From JAXDBM01 sp963709485 (GTDB taxonomy: Bacteria > Desulfobacterota > Syntrophia > Syntrophales > Fen-1087), in NCBI GenBank assembly GCA_963709485.1, contig CAVPWE010000001.1, forward strand, positions 124,001 through 188,000: a stretch of 64,000 nucleotides of DNA, in the 5' to 3' direction. Under the pieces are notes generated by a model. It did no database searches. It was not told the origin of the DNA and worked only from the letters and a program-made list of their open reading frames with translations. Positions 1 through 8,476 of this stretch are shown here, piece by piece. The translations under genes and the position numbers were made by a program. How positions within the stretch are numbered: the stretch's first letter is position 1; each line of letters starts with the position of its first letter.

Positions 1-1
1 T

Positions 2-289
2 CTGGCCGACCTGATCGGCGCCCGAAGCTGCATCCTGATCAAGGATGAAAAGGGCCTCTTCACGGACGACCCGAAAAAGAATCCCAAAGCCGCGTTCATT
101 CCTGAAATCAGCGTGCAGGAACTCCTGAAACGGGACCTGGACGATTTGATCATCGAACGCCCATGCCTGGAGATCCTGCAAAACAGCGAGGTGATCGACC
201 GGATCCAGATCGTCAACGGCCTGGAAAAGGGGAACCTCGCCCGGGCCCTGAAAGGCAAGCACGCCGGCACGATCATCCATAAATCATAG
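2..289 (+). CDS. Molybdenum storage protein-like amino acid kinase (3' end only)
   Basis: The gene enters from the left edge; only the last 95 codons and the TAG stop are present. The visible part reads GLFTDDPKKNPKAAFIPEIS, then a stretch with LLKRDLDDLIIERP and a terminal NGLEKGNLARALKGKHAGTI. This matches the C-terminal part of the UMP-kinase-like subunits of the molybdenum/tungsten storage protein MoSto (MosA/MosB), which stores polyoxometalate clusters in the cytoplasm at the cost of ATP. The family call is from remembered signatures and could equally mean another UMP-kinase-fold protein. The tungstate/molybdate genes 20-36 kb downstream make a metal-storage role plausible. Nothing of the N-terminal nucleotide-binding loop is in the window. 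Confidence 0.6.
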   Translation: MADLIGARSCILIKDEKGLFTDDPKKNPKAAFIPEISVQELLKRDLDDLIIERPCLEILQNSEVIDRIQIVNGLEKGNLARALKGKHAGTIIHKS

Positions 290-708
290 CGCCTTTTCTG
301 CCCCATCTGCGGACGGGCAAAGCCGGCGGTTTCGCCACGAATCAATGCCCGTACCCTATTTTCTCCCAAGGGATCATGTCTGGATTCAAATTCCGGCCTT
401 CGCACGCTCTCGCCGAAAAGCCCGTTCCGCGATTCGCGGGGATCATGACGAATACGCCTCCTGCGTGTCGGAATATTTTACATATTCGTTTGTGCAGCCC
501 CAACGTCATGTTGTCCGGATTAACAATATCAATGAGTTATGAAATTGGCATGACTTTTGATATACATAATATTGATATGGTGCGTTCGATCAATAAGAAA
601 ATCAATTTTAGGTCAGGGATGGGTAAAAAATCGATCCTTATTCCATGATTTTTTTGCAAAAAACGAATAATGTGATAGTATCAAGAAATTAAAATTTGGG
701 GAGGTTTT
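290..708. other. Intergenic region, AT-rich in its second half
   Basis: There are 419 bases without a supported gene. The first 150 or so have the base composition of the neighbours, and 470-700 is clearly AT-rich. Two short open frames on + (345-542 and 376-648) have no ribosome binding site and no recognisable protein features. The AT-rich part probably holds the promoter of the large locus that starts at 709. Confidence 0.5.
654..681 (+). promoter_or_regulatory. Possible sigma70-type promoter of the 709 locus
   Basis: TTGCAA at 654-659 and TAGTAT at 676-681 are separated by 16 bases in an AT-rich stretch. A strong ribosome binding site (GGGGAGG, 698-704) precedes the ATG at 709. Each hexamer matches consensus only in part, so this is a candidate. 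Confidence 0.3.
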
Positions 709-2793
709 ATGCAGGGTCGCCGCTACCGGGTATTGTTTGCAATCATGCTGTTCCTATCGATCAATCTCTTTTCCTGCGCATCTGCACCCGAGGTGGCGCA
801 GGAAGAACAACTGACGCTGGGCAGTGACGAGCGCGCCATGAAAGGCCGGATTTACGTCAATCCCAATGCCGGCAAGAGGCTGTACCAGAAAGTGGCGGTG
901 ATGCCCTTCCGGGCGCCGTTGGAGCTGGCCGGGGCGAGCATGTCGGACCTTTTTGCCACGGAAATGCTTTACACCCACAAATACGAACTGGTGGAGCGCA
1001 GCCAGATGGAGCAGGTCCTGGGGGAACAGGCCCTCGGATTGAAGGGCGTGACGGAAAGCGCGGCGGCGATGCGGGTCGGCAAGCTTCTCAACGTTCAGGG
1101 GGTGATCGTGGGCACCGTTCCCGAATACGGGTCGAAAGCCTCGGGCAAATCGGAGCTGGCGGCCATCGGATTGAATGTGCGGATGATCGACGTCAATGAC
1201 GGCTCCATCGTCTGGAGCGTTTCCGACACGGCGATTTCCGACCGCCCGATCAGCCTTTCGGCCTTTGCCAACCGGATGGTGCGCAATCTGGTCTCCCAAC
1301 TGCTGCTGGAGATGATCCGCGTGGGGGACACGCAGGGAATGAACGTGTCGGCTCCGGTCGTGGTGAATACGCAGGCCAGGATCCGGGGAGCGGTAATCGA
1401 GATTCAGCCGGACTCCCGCCAGGCCATTAAGAGCTATAAAATCTTCAGAAGTCGAACCGCAAAAGGCCCTTACCAGGAAGTGGCCACTCTGGAAAATACG
1501 GAATCCCGGCTGCTTCAGTTTGAGGACAGGGATCTGCTGGATGCTGAAATCTATCATTACAAAGTCCAGGCGGTGGCCAAATCGGGACTCACCAGTTTTC
1601 CCACGGAACCTCTGAAGATCACCACCGTCGGCCCTCCCGGCACCGTTAGCGGCGTTGCGGCCAGCAGCGGATTGATCCGCAAGATCGTTCTGACCTGGCA
1701 GCCCAATATCGATCCGAACATCCAGGGATATAATATTCTCCGGAAATCCGGACGGGGCGGCTGGGAAAAGATAAAGACCCTGAATGGACAAGATCAGAGC
1801 ATTTACAACGATGAGAAGCTGGAAGATGCGGCAACCTACGCCTACCGGGTGGTGAGCGTCAACATTGTGGGGACCGAGTCCGCTCCTTCGGCAGCCGTTA
1901 CCGCCACCACCAAGGGGGCCCCGTCTCTGGTGAGAAAACTGGATGCGGGCAGCAGACAGGTCCGGGCAGTCCCCCTGACCTGGAGCCCGGTCAGCGAGCC
2001 TGAAGTCAAGGGGTATGCGGTCTATCGGGCCGCCAGGAACACCGGACCGTTCGAAAAGGTCGCCTTCGTGGAAGGCCGGGAAACCACCCAATACATGGAT
2101 GGCGGGAAGAAGGATTTCTGGGGCGAGGGTACATCTCTGACCGATGAGACCCGCTATTTTTACAAGGTGCAGGCGGTCAATGTCGTGGATGTGCACAGCT
2201 CCGACTCGCCCGTCGCCAGTGCGGTGACCAAACCGGTCCCGAAACGGGTCATGGGACTAAGCGCCTCTCAAGGCGGGGTAAAGCAGGCCTCGCTGCGATG
2301 GGCGCCCAACGCGGAGGAGGACATCGTCCGGTACGAAATATTCCGGGGCGCCGATCCCTCGTCCGTGAACAAGAAAATCCAGGAGACGCCGGGCAATGTT
2401 CACCAGTTTTCCGACCAGGGACTTGAGGACGGGATGAAATACTATTATCGCGTCCGGGCCGTGGACAGGGACGGATTGGAAGGACAGTATTCGGAAACCG
2501 TGCTTTCCGCCACCAAGCCACTGCCCACGAGGCCGACCGGCATCCGGGGCGTTGTGGAGGGGAATCAGATCAGGCTGACCTGGAAGCCGAATTGGGAAAA
2601 GGACATCGTCAAATATGTTATCGGGCAGAAGGGGTTTTTCACCTGGGACCGGATCGGCGAGTCGGCGGGAACCGACTATATTTATCGCGGGGAGCTGAAG
2701 AAGGGTAAAACCCTCACCTTTCGGGTCATTGCCGTCGATCAGACCAACCTCGAAAGTGAGCCTTCTGACGAAACCAGCGTCATCATTCCTTAA
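709..2793 (+). CDS. Lipoprotein with CsgG-like domain and five fibronectin type III repeats
   Basis: This is a 694-residue protein. The N-terminus is a lipoprotein signal ending in LFSC, with Cys23 as the predicted lipidated residue. Residues about 61-210 have the CsgG/FlgO/LpoB-like pattern (VAVMPF, then FATEMLYTHKYELVERSQM, then GVIVGTV). That fold is used by outer-membrane assembly factors, and CsgG itself forms the curli secretion pore. Five FN3-like repeats follow at roughly 225-310, 312-400, 402-507, 508-605 and 606-694, recognisable by recurring YxVYRA/YYKVQAV strands. The ATG has a GGGGAGG site 4 bases upstream. It is the first gene of a co-oriented run reaching 19181 and is probably an outer-membrane or periplasm-facing scaffold. 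Whether it forms a pore cannot be seen. Confidence 0.7.
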   Translation: MQGRRYRVLFAIMLFLSINLFSCASAPEVAQEEQLTLGSDERAMKGRIYVNPNAGKRLYQKVAVMPFRAPLELAGASMSDLFATEMLYTHKYELVERSQMEQVLGEQALGLKGVTESAAAMRVGKLLNVQGVIVGTVPEYGSKASGKSELAAIGLNVRMIDVNDGSIVWSVSDTAISDRPISLSAFANRMVRNLVSQLLLEMIRVGDTQGMNVSAPVVVNTQARIRGAVIEIQPDSRQAIKSYKIFRSRTAKGPYQEVATLENTESRLLQFEDRDLLDAEIYHYKVQAVAKSGLTSFPTEPLKITTVGPPGTVSGVAASSGLIRKIVLTWQPNIDPNIQGYNILRKSGRGGWEKIKTLNGQDQSIYNDEKLEDAATYAYRVVSVNIVGTESAPSAAVTATTKGAPSLVRKLDAGSRQVRAVPLTWSPVSEPEVKGYAVYRAARNTGPFEKVAFVEGRETTQYMDGGKKDFWGEGTSLTDETRYFYKVQAVNVVDVHSSDSPVASAVTKPVPKRVMGLSASQGGVKQASLRWAPNAEEDIVRYEIFRGADPSSVNKKIQETPGNVHQFSDQGLEDGMKYYYRVRAVDRDGLEGQYSETVLSATKPLPTRPTGIRGVVEGNQIRLTWKPNWEKDIVKYVIGQKGFFTWDRIGESAGTDYIYRGELKKGKTLTFRVIAVDQTNLESEPSDETSVIIP

Positions 2794-2805
2794 GGGAGGT
2801 TATGC

Positions 2806-3657
2806 TTGCAATCGAATCGGATTATCCGGTGTGTCATGGTCCTGATCATGGTGTCCCTGTGCCATTCAGTCCTTGTTTCGGCCGGTTTGGCCAAAAGCCC
2901 GGCTCCCCGGTTCATGATCATGATCGAGGAGAAAAATCTCGGTACCTACACGGTCGATGAGGCGGAGAAGGTGATTACCGAGTACCTGATGGCCAACGGC
3001 ATGGAGGTGGTGGACGCGGAATTGATCAGGACCAACGTGGACCGGGACAAGGCCCTGCAGGTTATGAATGCCAGCCCGCGTTCGGCCGCGGCGATGGGCT
3101 TGCAGTTCGGGGCGGACGTCGTTTTGATCGGCAAGGCCATCTCCAAGGGTTCGGCCGATCAGATCAAGGACACCTCCTTTCGCTCTTACCAGGCCTCGGT
3201 GAGCCTGAAGGCGATCCGCACCGATACGGCGGAGATACTGGCCATGGAGAACAGGGAAGCCGCAAAGATCCATGTGGACGACATGGTGGGGGGATCCCTG
3301 GCCATCCGTGAAGCGGCATCCCCCCTGGTTCGGGATCTCCTGCCCAAGATGATGGCCAAGTGGGGCAGGGGTGGCGCCGGCGAGGCGCGGAAAATCCAGC
3401 TGGTCATCGGGGACGTCACCCAGATCTGGCAGCTTGCGGCGCTGAAGCAGCTTCTTCGGGAAAGGATACCGGGCACGAAAGAGGTGATCCAGCGGGGTTT
3501 CGTTTCCGGGGTGGCCACCTTTGACGTTCACTGCCAGGGCGATTCACAGAGGCTGGCCGAAGAGCTGACACTGGCCAACCCGGGCCCGTTCAGGCTCAAG
3601 GTCCTGGGGGTGACCCCCAACAAGCTGGACATGAAACTGGTTGAGACCGGATCCTGA
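2806..3657 (+). CDS. FlgT/CsgG-like periplasmic protein
   Basis: A protein of 283 residues. A TTG start is preceded by AAGGGAGG with 6 bases of spacing. The nearby ATG at 2802 is out of frame, and an in-frame ATG at 2836 is the alternative start. A signal peptide ends near AGLA (residue 29). The segment KVITEYLMANGMEVVDAELI followed by GADVVLIGKAISKGS resembles the middle and C-terminal domains of flagellar assembly protein T and related CsgG-fold proteins. It starts 12 bases after the FN3 lipoprotein, so the two are almost certainly cotranscribed and may act together at the outer membrane. No flagellar gene is nearby, so a flagellar role is unlikely. Confidence 0.55.
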   Translation: MQSNRIIRCVMVLIMVSLCHSVLVSAGLAKSPAPRFMIMIEEKNLGTYTVDEAEKVITEYLMANGMEVVDAELIRTNVDRDKALQVMNASPRSAAAMGLQFGADVVLIGKAISKGSADQIKDTSFRSYQASVSLKAIRTDTAEILAMENREAAKIHVDDMVGGSLAIREAASPLVRDLLPKMMAKWGRGGAGEARKIQLVIGDVTQIWQLAALKQLLRERIPGTKEVIQRGFVSGVATFDVHCQGDSQRLAEELTLANPGPFRLKVLGVTPNKLDMKLVETGS

Positions 3658-3854
3658 CGAACGAAACGACAGGAATGAGGGGACGAGAGACTTCGAGTAA
3701 ACCTTCCTTATTTGGCAACGCAAATAGCTTGACCCGCAATTATGGGGATGAGACCATTCATCCTGAGACGTTGACCGCATTTTATCCTTAAAAGAATAGT
3801 CGGACTACAAAAAGAAACCCTTACAAACGGAAACCCGAGTTTAAGGAGGGAGCC

Positions 3855-4790
3855 ATGTCCGCAAAATCAATTATTATCCTGATTTTGTTGTCCGGTTTCG
3901 TTTGTTTCGGGATGCCTGAAATCCTGACTGTCCCAACCGGCGTCGGGATCGCACAGGCCCAGGATGACGAAGCCAATGGGCAGCGTCTCGTTCGGGATCT
4001 CGAGGATGCGCTCAAATCGGGAGACCAGGCCAGAATCCGCCAGGCCGAGCAGCGGGTCAACGCCCATCAGTATGCGGCCCGTATTCTATCGCAGCGTCCG
4101 GTGCTGAAGCTTCAGGTGAAGATGGCAATTTCCCAGGCCCCGGCCGCGACCCTGAAAGCGCAGACCCTTCAATCCCAGGACAAGCAGAAGCAGACATTGA
4201 CCACGCAGACCCGGACCTTGGAGAGGTCCGGCGGTCTTTCTTCCGCCTCCAGCCTCCAGGGGACAGTGAGGAAAGAGGCATCACAGCCGAGTTCGGCCAA
4301 AATCCAGGGGACATCCAGAGAGGGCATGACGCTGCGAACGGGAGGGCTTTCCTCGACGGGAACTTCCGGGACGGGACCGCGTCAAATTCAATCGTTCTCC
4401 ACGAAGCCGGAAGGCGTGTCCAGGGAAGGCGTTTCGGGAGTATCATCAGCCGGCACATTGGGCGCGGCTTCCGAAGTCGGCCGCGGCGTCCGTTCGCCGG
4501 AGCAGACAGCGGGAATTGCCGGGGACATCGGAAAAGGCGTGGGAACGGCCGCTGCCACAGGATCCGGCGTGGCCGACCCGGGCGCTTTGGCTTCCTCTGC
4601 CCCAGTTGCCGTGACGGCAAAGGCCGCCGCTGTTGAATCTCCGGCCCCGGCCCGGCGGATAGCCCCAAAGCCGGTGCGCGGCTCCAGCCGCTGCCCCGTC
4701 ACAGCCGGCCCCGGTCGCCGCTGCGAAACCCCAGGCGACTGCCCCCGCTGGTTACACATTTTCCCCGGCCGCCCAGCCGAAAATTCCTGA
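3855..4790 (+). CDS. Giant exported protein A, piece 1 of 4 (signal peptide and N-terminal module)
   Basis: The ATG follows a strong AAGGAGGG site. A signal peptide runs to about residue 35 (GIAQAQ), followed by a helical module with RLVRDLEDALKSGDQARIRQ. Paralogue B has the same module at the same place (RLVRDLEEAVKSGNQQRILE). The rest is low-complexity Gly/Ser/Thr/Ala-rich sequence. Near 4670 the frame shifts by one base: the last 40 or so residues of this frame are unlike the rest, while the +1 frame continues as an Ala/Pro-rich linker into the segment at 4798. Reconstructed across its breaks, protein A would span 3855-8313 (about 1485 residues). The function is unknown. Confidence 0.55.
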   Translation: MSAKSIIILILLSGFVCFGMPEILTVPTGVGIAQAQDDEANGQRLVRDLEDALKSGDQARIRQAEQRVNAHQYAARILSQRPVLKLQVKMAISQAPAATLKAQTLQSQDKQKQTLTTQTRTLERSGGLSSASSLQGTVRKEASQPSSAKIQGTSREGMTLRTGGLSSTGTSGTGPRQIQSFSTKPEGVSREGVSGVSSAGTLGAASEVGRGVRSPEQTAGIAGDIGKGVGTAAATGSGVADPGALASSAPVAVTAKAAAVESPAPARRIAPKPVRGSSRCPVTAGPGRRCETPGDCPRWLHIFPGRPAENS

Positions 4791-4797
4791 ACCGGCC

Positions 4798-6390
4798 ATG
4801 ATCGAGGCCCGGACGGATTCCGTTGAGGCGGTGAAAATGAGCGGAACCAAGGTGCTCGAACTGCCGAAACCGAAAGAAGGCGCCAACACCAGGATTGGAC
4901 CTCCTGATCCGGAACCGAAGGGGCCCTCTATTCAGGATATCCTGAAGCAGATGGCAAGCAAAGAACCCCCTCCCAAGACTGATCCATTCGGTATTAAAAT
5001 GCCGGAAGGCAAAACCGTACAAACCTCCGCGGATGCGGGAAAACCGGTCGATCCTGGTTCCCCATGGACGGACGTCATGAAGGCGGGAAAAGGGGAAACC
5101 AGGATCGAGCCGAAAAAAATCGTCAAGGAGCCGGTTGAGGCAAAACTGGTCGGTCCCACACCAGCGCAAGCGGGAGGGCAGAATATTCAATATGCCAGAC
5201 CCGATGATCCATCTTCATCAATGAGTCGCGACAGGACAGGCTACGAAGAACGCGTGAAAGCATACAATGAAATATCCGCCAAAGGCGAAAGGCAGATCGG
5301 CAGAATGCCGGCGGCCTTGAAAAGCGGGGAAACCTACGGTTTGAATCCCAATGAAGTGGCCGCGAACGTCAACGAAGCAGCCCTTGACATCAGAACCAAT
5401 CCACGTGCCGTACAACTGGCCAAAGAGCTCCCGCCGGAAGGCAGACAGCCGTTTCATGAGGCCATACAGAACCAGAGGGCAACAATGACGGAGGGGATCA
5501 AACAGCGGGTCGCCAGATTGCACAATCTCGACCTCAACGATCCGAAAACCCTGGATCGCGTGAAAGTCCAATTTACCTCGAATCCAAGCAAGGGCCCTAC
5601 GGTGCCCATGGACGATGACATCGCCGTCACATTGGACGGCAAGCAGATAAAAGCCGCGGTGGTCAAGCCGATCGTGGATCAGGAGGCGATGAAGGCAGCA
5701 GGAGCGGATCAGTGGTTCGGGGCATCGGACAAGCCCGAAAATTATGCTAAAACCTATAAAATCCAAACTATGGACCGCCACAATCCTCAGGCTTTCGGAA
5801 TCGATGCCGAAGAGGGGCAGCGTATTGCCCGACACGAAAAGGGCCCGGTCAGCGATCCGAACCAACTCGAAAAAGCCCTGGCTCTTAAGACCCATGTGGA
5901 GTTTCAAGAGGGCGACAGACTGTCCGGGAAGGGATCGCAGCCCAAGGCGGAAGCCCAGTATGGAGAGGGTTATCGCCAGTTGGCCAAGGACTATGAGGAA
6001 ATCATCAAACCCAAGGTCTCCGAGGGAGGCGGTCGAATTCATCCCCAGGTCGAGAAGGGAATGGAAATCGTCCAAAGGGTCGGCAAAAAAGGTCCGGACG
6101 GCCGGGTCTTCACGCCGGCCGATGCAGATGAGGTCCTTCTCAAGATGGGTGAAACCCGTGAGACGATAACGGACAAAGCGACCAGTCAGGTTGGTGCCGC
6201 CCAGAATCTGAAGCCGCCCGGACAGGGCCGCGTTTCGGATCAGGAGATTACCGCCCGGGTTGTCAAAAACGTCACGGATGAGCTGGATCTTCAGAAAATG
6301 AGGCGGGGCGGAGGTTCATCCGGATCCGGCGCAGCCGCAGGGGTGGAAGAGCTCCCGGGTCCGTCCATACGGGCCGGTTCAAGCCGGTGA
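4798..6390 (+). CDS. Giant exported protein A, piece 2 of 4 (A-specific domain)
   Basis: The open frame covers 530 residues from an internal ATG. It really begins upstream, since the same frame carries the Ala/Pro linker from about 4680. Residues about 130-490 form a non-repetitive, globular-looking domain with charged helices (for example VNEAALDIRTNPRAVQLAKE), a PMDDDIAVTLDGKQI stretch and DADEVLLKMGETRETITDKA. Paralogue B has nothing like it. No family was recognised. The Asp-rich PMDDD stretch could be a metal or nucleotide site, but that is a guess. The frame ends at a TGA at 6388-6390. The homologous sequence resumes one frame over from about 6357, upstream of any start codon, which argues for a frameshift and against a new gene. 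Confidence 0.5.
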   Translation: MIEARTDSVEAVKMSGTKVLELPKPKEGANTRIGPPDPEPKGPSIQDILKQMASKEPPPKTDPFGIKMPEGKTVQTSADAGKPVDPGSPWTDVMKAGKGETRIEPKKIVKEPVEAKLVGPTPAQAGGQNIQYARPDDPSSSMSRDRTGYEERVKAYNEISAKGERQIGRMPAALKSGETYGLNPNEVAANVNEAALDIRTNPRAVQLAKELPPEGRQPFHEAIQNQRATMTEGIKQRVARLHNLDLNDPKTLDRVKVQFTSNPSKGPTVPMDDDIAVTLDGKQIKAAVVKPIVDQEAMKAAGADQWFGASDKPENYAKTYKIQTMDRHNPQAFGIDAEEGQRIARHEKGPVSDPNQLEKALALKTHVEFQEGDRLSGKGSQPKAEAQYGEGYRQLAKDYEEIIKPKVSEGGGRIHPQVEKGMEIVQRVGKKGPDGRVFTPADADEVLLKMGETRETITDKATSQVGAAQNLKPPGQGRVSDQEITARVVKNVTDELDLQKMRRGGGSSGSGAAAGVEELPGPSIRAGSSR

Positions 6391-7862
6391 CCGACGGTGA
6401 GCCGTTGACCGAGGGAAAATCGTCTTTCAAACAGCCGGGTATTCTGGAGCAGGCGGGCGATACGGTCCGCTCGGGGATCAAGGCCGTCCAGGGTGCGGAC
6501 CAGCAACTGGCCAAAACCCTGAGCGTGGGTGAACTGGCCAAGGACGCCTCTCAGTTCCGTAAAACAGCAAATTTTGCCGGTGCGGCTGTGGGAACAGGAA
6601 TGATGGCCTTGTCCGTGGCGGATATGAAAACAAAGGAGTATGAAGGAGATCGGGATATTTCGACAGCCAAAGGCCTGAGGTCCCAGGCGCAAATAGCAAG
6701 AGAAAAGGGCCATGGTGATATTGCTGATGAGTTGGACCGTGCCGCTGAGTCTTTGGAGAAAAGCGGCTTTGAGAAAAAGAAGGAAGCTGCCATCGATGGG
6801 GCCCAACTTCTCGGGGGCATGGCTGTGGGCGCCGTTGCTCCGACAGCGAGCACGGTGGTCGGGGGCGCTGTTATTGGTTATGCCGGTGGACGTTACCTGA
6901 TGGAAAATACCGAAACGGGCCAGTGGTTAGAAAATAAGAAAGAAGACCTGTACGACGGCCGGGTGGCGGAGGGCCTCTACCAGGCCAGGCTGGCCGTTGG
7001 AGAACAGGTGGGCGGCTACCTGGGCGATGAAACGGAGGCCCAGAGGAAGCAGAGGGAATATCAAAAACGTCAGGAAACATACCTGAATGCCCTTCAAGAC
7101 GGCCGGTTAAAGCTCCAGGAAGGGGCTTCGGCCAAGGACGTCATGGATTACATCCGTTATAACGATCCCACCCAGCCGGACTACCGTGAAGGATTGAACA
7201 GGCTGGTCGCCAGGGCGCCGGCAGCGCCGCCTGCGGGACAGGGACAAACCATCCCCGCCGATCCCGCGGCCGCAGCCGATAATAAGTCGGGAGCGCCTCC
7301 TACCGGCAGTTCCGACGATGCCGTGTCGAGAGCATTGAACCAAATGATCGAAGAAAAACCAACCGCCATGGAACAGTATGCCGGCATTGACAGGGATGTG
7401 AAACCCGTCCTGCCGGAAGGTGACACCGGGATGGGGGCGGACCTGATCGGCAAACTGCGGGATGCGGAAGGCAGCACTTCCGCAGGCATCTCGTTTGGTG
7501 GCGCCGGCATGGGCGTGGACACAGGGTTGCAGTTGGCCCTGGGTGCTAACGTGACAGGGTCTGCTCTGCAGGACCGGGACCAGCAGCTCCGGCAAGAGGC
7601 CCAGCAGGCATGGGGTCCCGTTGCGGGCGCCCAGGCCGAGCGGTCGGCGGCGGAACAGAACCGGCAGATGGTCGACCAGTCCCGGGTGAAGGGACAGGAA
7701 CAGCAGACGAACACTGCCATTACCGCAAACGCGCAGGAATTTACCGACCGCCCAACAGACCCTTCAGGTGACCCGTCAGAATTCGCTGGGAAATATCGTT
7801 GTGGATGCTTTCATGGGGGGAATCACCACCGGGACCGCTGTGGGCATCAATACACTTGGTAG
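6387..7862 (+). CDS. Giant exported protein A, piece 3 of 4 (glycine-zipper and coil modules)
   Basis: A GTG overlapping the preceding TGA could start this frame, but similarity to protein B begins earlier (FKP at 6378, PG at 6357), so this is better read as a continuation. It contains a glycine-zipper pair (GGMAVGAVAPTAS, VVGGAVIGYAGGRYLMENTE), a coil-rich segment with QLKLQ-type repeats, and the NVTGSALQ module with AQAERSAAEQNRQMVDQS. Protein B has each of these in the same order. The frame is lost at about 7745, where A has one base more than B inside an otherwise alignable stretch (A gaatttaccgaccgcc, B gaatttgtaaccgcc). The sequence suggests an exported protein that can insert into or line a membrane. 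Confidence 0.5.
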   Translation: MTDGEPLTEGKSSFKQPGILEQAGDTVRSGIKAVQGADQQLAKTLSVGELAKDASQFRKTANFAGAAVGTGMMALSVADMKTKEYEGDRDISTAKGLRSQAQIAREKGHGDIADELDRAAESLEKSGFEKKKEAAIDGAQLLGGMAVGAVAPTASTVVGGAVIGYAGGRYLMENTETGQWLENKKEDLYDGRVAEGLYQARLAVGEQVGGYLGDETEAQRKQREYQKRQETYLNALQDGRLKLQEGASAKDVMDYIRYNDPTQPDYREGLNRLVARAPAAPPAGQGQTIPADPAAAADNKSGAPPTGSSDDAVSRALNQMIEEKPTAMEQYAGIDRDVKPVLPEGDTGMGADLIGKLRDAEGSTSAGISFGGAGMGVDTGLQLALGANVTGSALQDRDQQLRQEAQQAWGPVAGAQAERSAAEQNRQMVDQSRVKGQEQQTNTAITANAQEFTDRPTDPSGDPSEFAGKYRCGCFHGGNHHRDRCGHQYTW

Positions 7863-8313
7863 TATTGTCAGCAGCGCTATGGCTCAGCAGGTGTCGGTCA
7901 ATTGGGGGATTCCGCCGGCTACCCCGATGCCCATGTCGGGGACTCCCTCGACAACCGGAACCGGTTCAACCGGCGGCCAGACGGGTGGGGCGCAGACGGG
8001 ATCGGCCTCCCAGGCGGTACCTTCGTCAACCGACAGCAGCTCGACATCCGTTACCGGTTCGACCGGAAGTCAGACGAGCGGAGGGCAAACAGTTTCGCCC
8101 TCTCAGAATCCCCCGAAGACTGGGAACACGAAGCCCCCCCAGGAGAACAAGAAGCCTGTGAGCACACCTCCCCCGAAGACCACGAAGTCTGGGAACAAGA
8201 AGATTGAAACGGCTTCTGTAAAAAATAGTTGTCCCAATCCGGGCAAGTGCACTTTCACCAGCTTTAAGTTGCCAAATGGCTGCTGCAAAATCTGTGGGAA
8301 AAAGGTGCAATAA
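7768..8313 (+). CDS. Giant exported protein A, piece 4 of 4 (second glycine zipper and Cys-rich C-terminus)
   Basis: The true frame enters from about 7746 (TAQQTLQVTRQNSLGN, nearly identical in B). It carries the second glycine-rich segment (FMGGITTGTAVGINTLGSIV), a Gly/Ser/Thr/Pro-rich stalk of about 110 residues, and a compact tail with the pattern C-x5-C-x10-CC-x2-CGKKV. Protein B ends with the same Cys spacing. The tail could bind zinc or form disulfides and may be a sorting or anchoring signal; this is inference from its conservation at the extreme C-terminus. The stop TAA is followed by about 160 bases before B. Confidence 0.55.
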   Translation: MTRQNSLGNIVVDAFMGGITTGTAVGINTLGSIVSSAMAQQVSVNWGIPPATPMPMSGTPSTTGTGSTGGQTGGAQTGSASQAVPSSTDSSSTSVTGSTGSQTSGGQTVSPSQNPPKTGNTKPPQENKKPVSTPPPKTTKSGNKKIETASVKNSCPNPGKCTFTSFKLPNGCCKICGKKVQ

Positions 8314-8391
8314 GAATCCGGTCCGGTTATAAGTGGTGCAGGTAGCCTGAACAGAATTCGTCTTGTCATTGCTTAAATTGGAGGAAAAGGA

Positions 8392-8420
8392 TTGTAAATA
8401 TTTTATGCGGTGTTCATTAT
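8392..8420 (+). promoter_or_regulatory. Possible promoter upstream of giant protein B
   Basis: TTGTAA at 8392-8397 and CATTAT at 8415-8420 are 17 bases apart, in a 163-base AT-rich gap between A and B. Both hexamers are 4 of 6 to consensus. B could equally be read through from A. Confidence 0.25.
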
Positions 8421-8476
8421 GATCCGTATGTTGAGAAGCATCCCATCGATGTGCACGAAAAATTAAGGAGAAATCT

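Noticed and set aside
546..561. Sigma54-like element TGGCAT-N5-TTGAT
   Set aside because: The nearly invariant GC of the -12 element is GA here, and no enhancer-binding regulator is nearby.
345..648. Two overlapping short open frames on + before the first large gene
   Set aside because: They have no ribosome site and no protein-like composition, and they lie in a promoter-type AT-rich region.
754..2196. 480-residue open frame on the minus strand across the FN3 lipoprotein
   Set aside because: It is antisense to a well-supported gene and shows no domain; long antisense frames are expected at this G+C content.
6387..6390. A separate gene starting at the GTG that overlaps the TGA of protein A piece 2
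   Set aside because: Similarity to protein B extends upstream of this GTG in the same frame, so a frameshift explains the data better than a new start.
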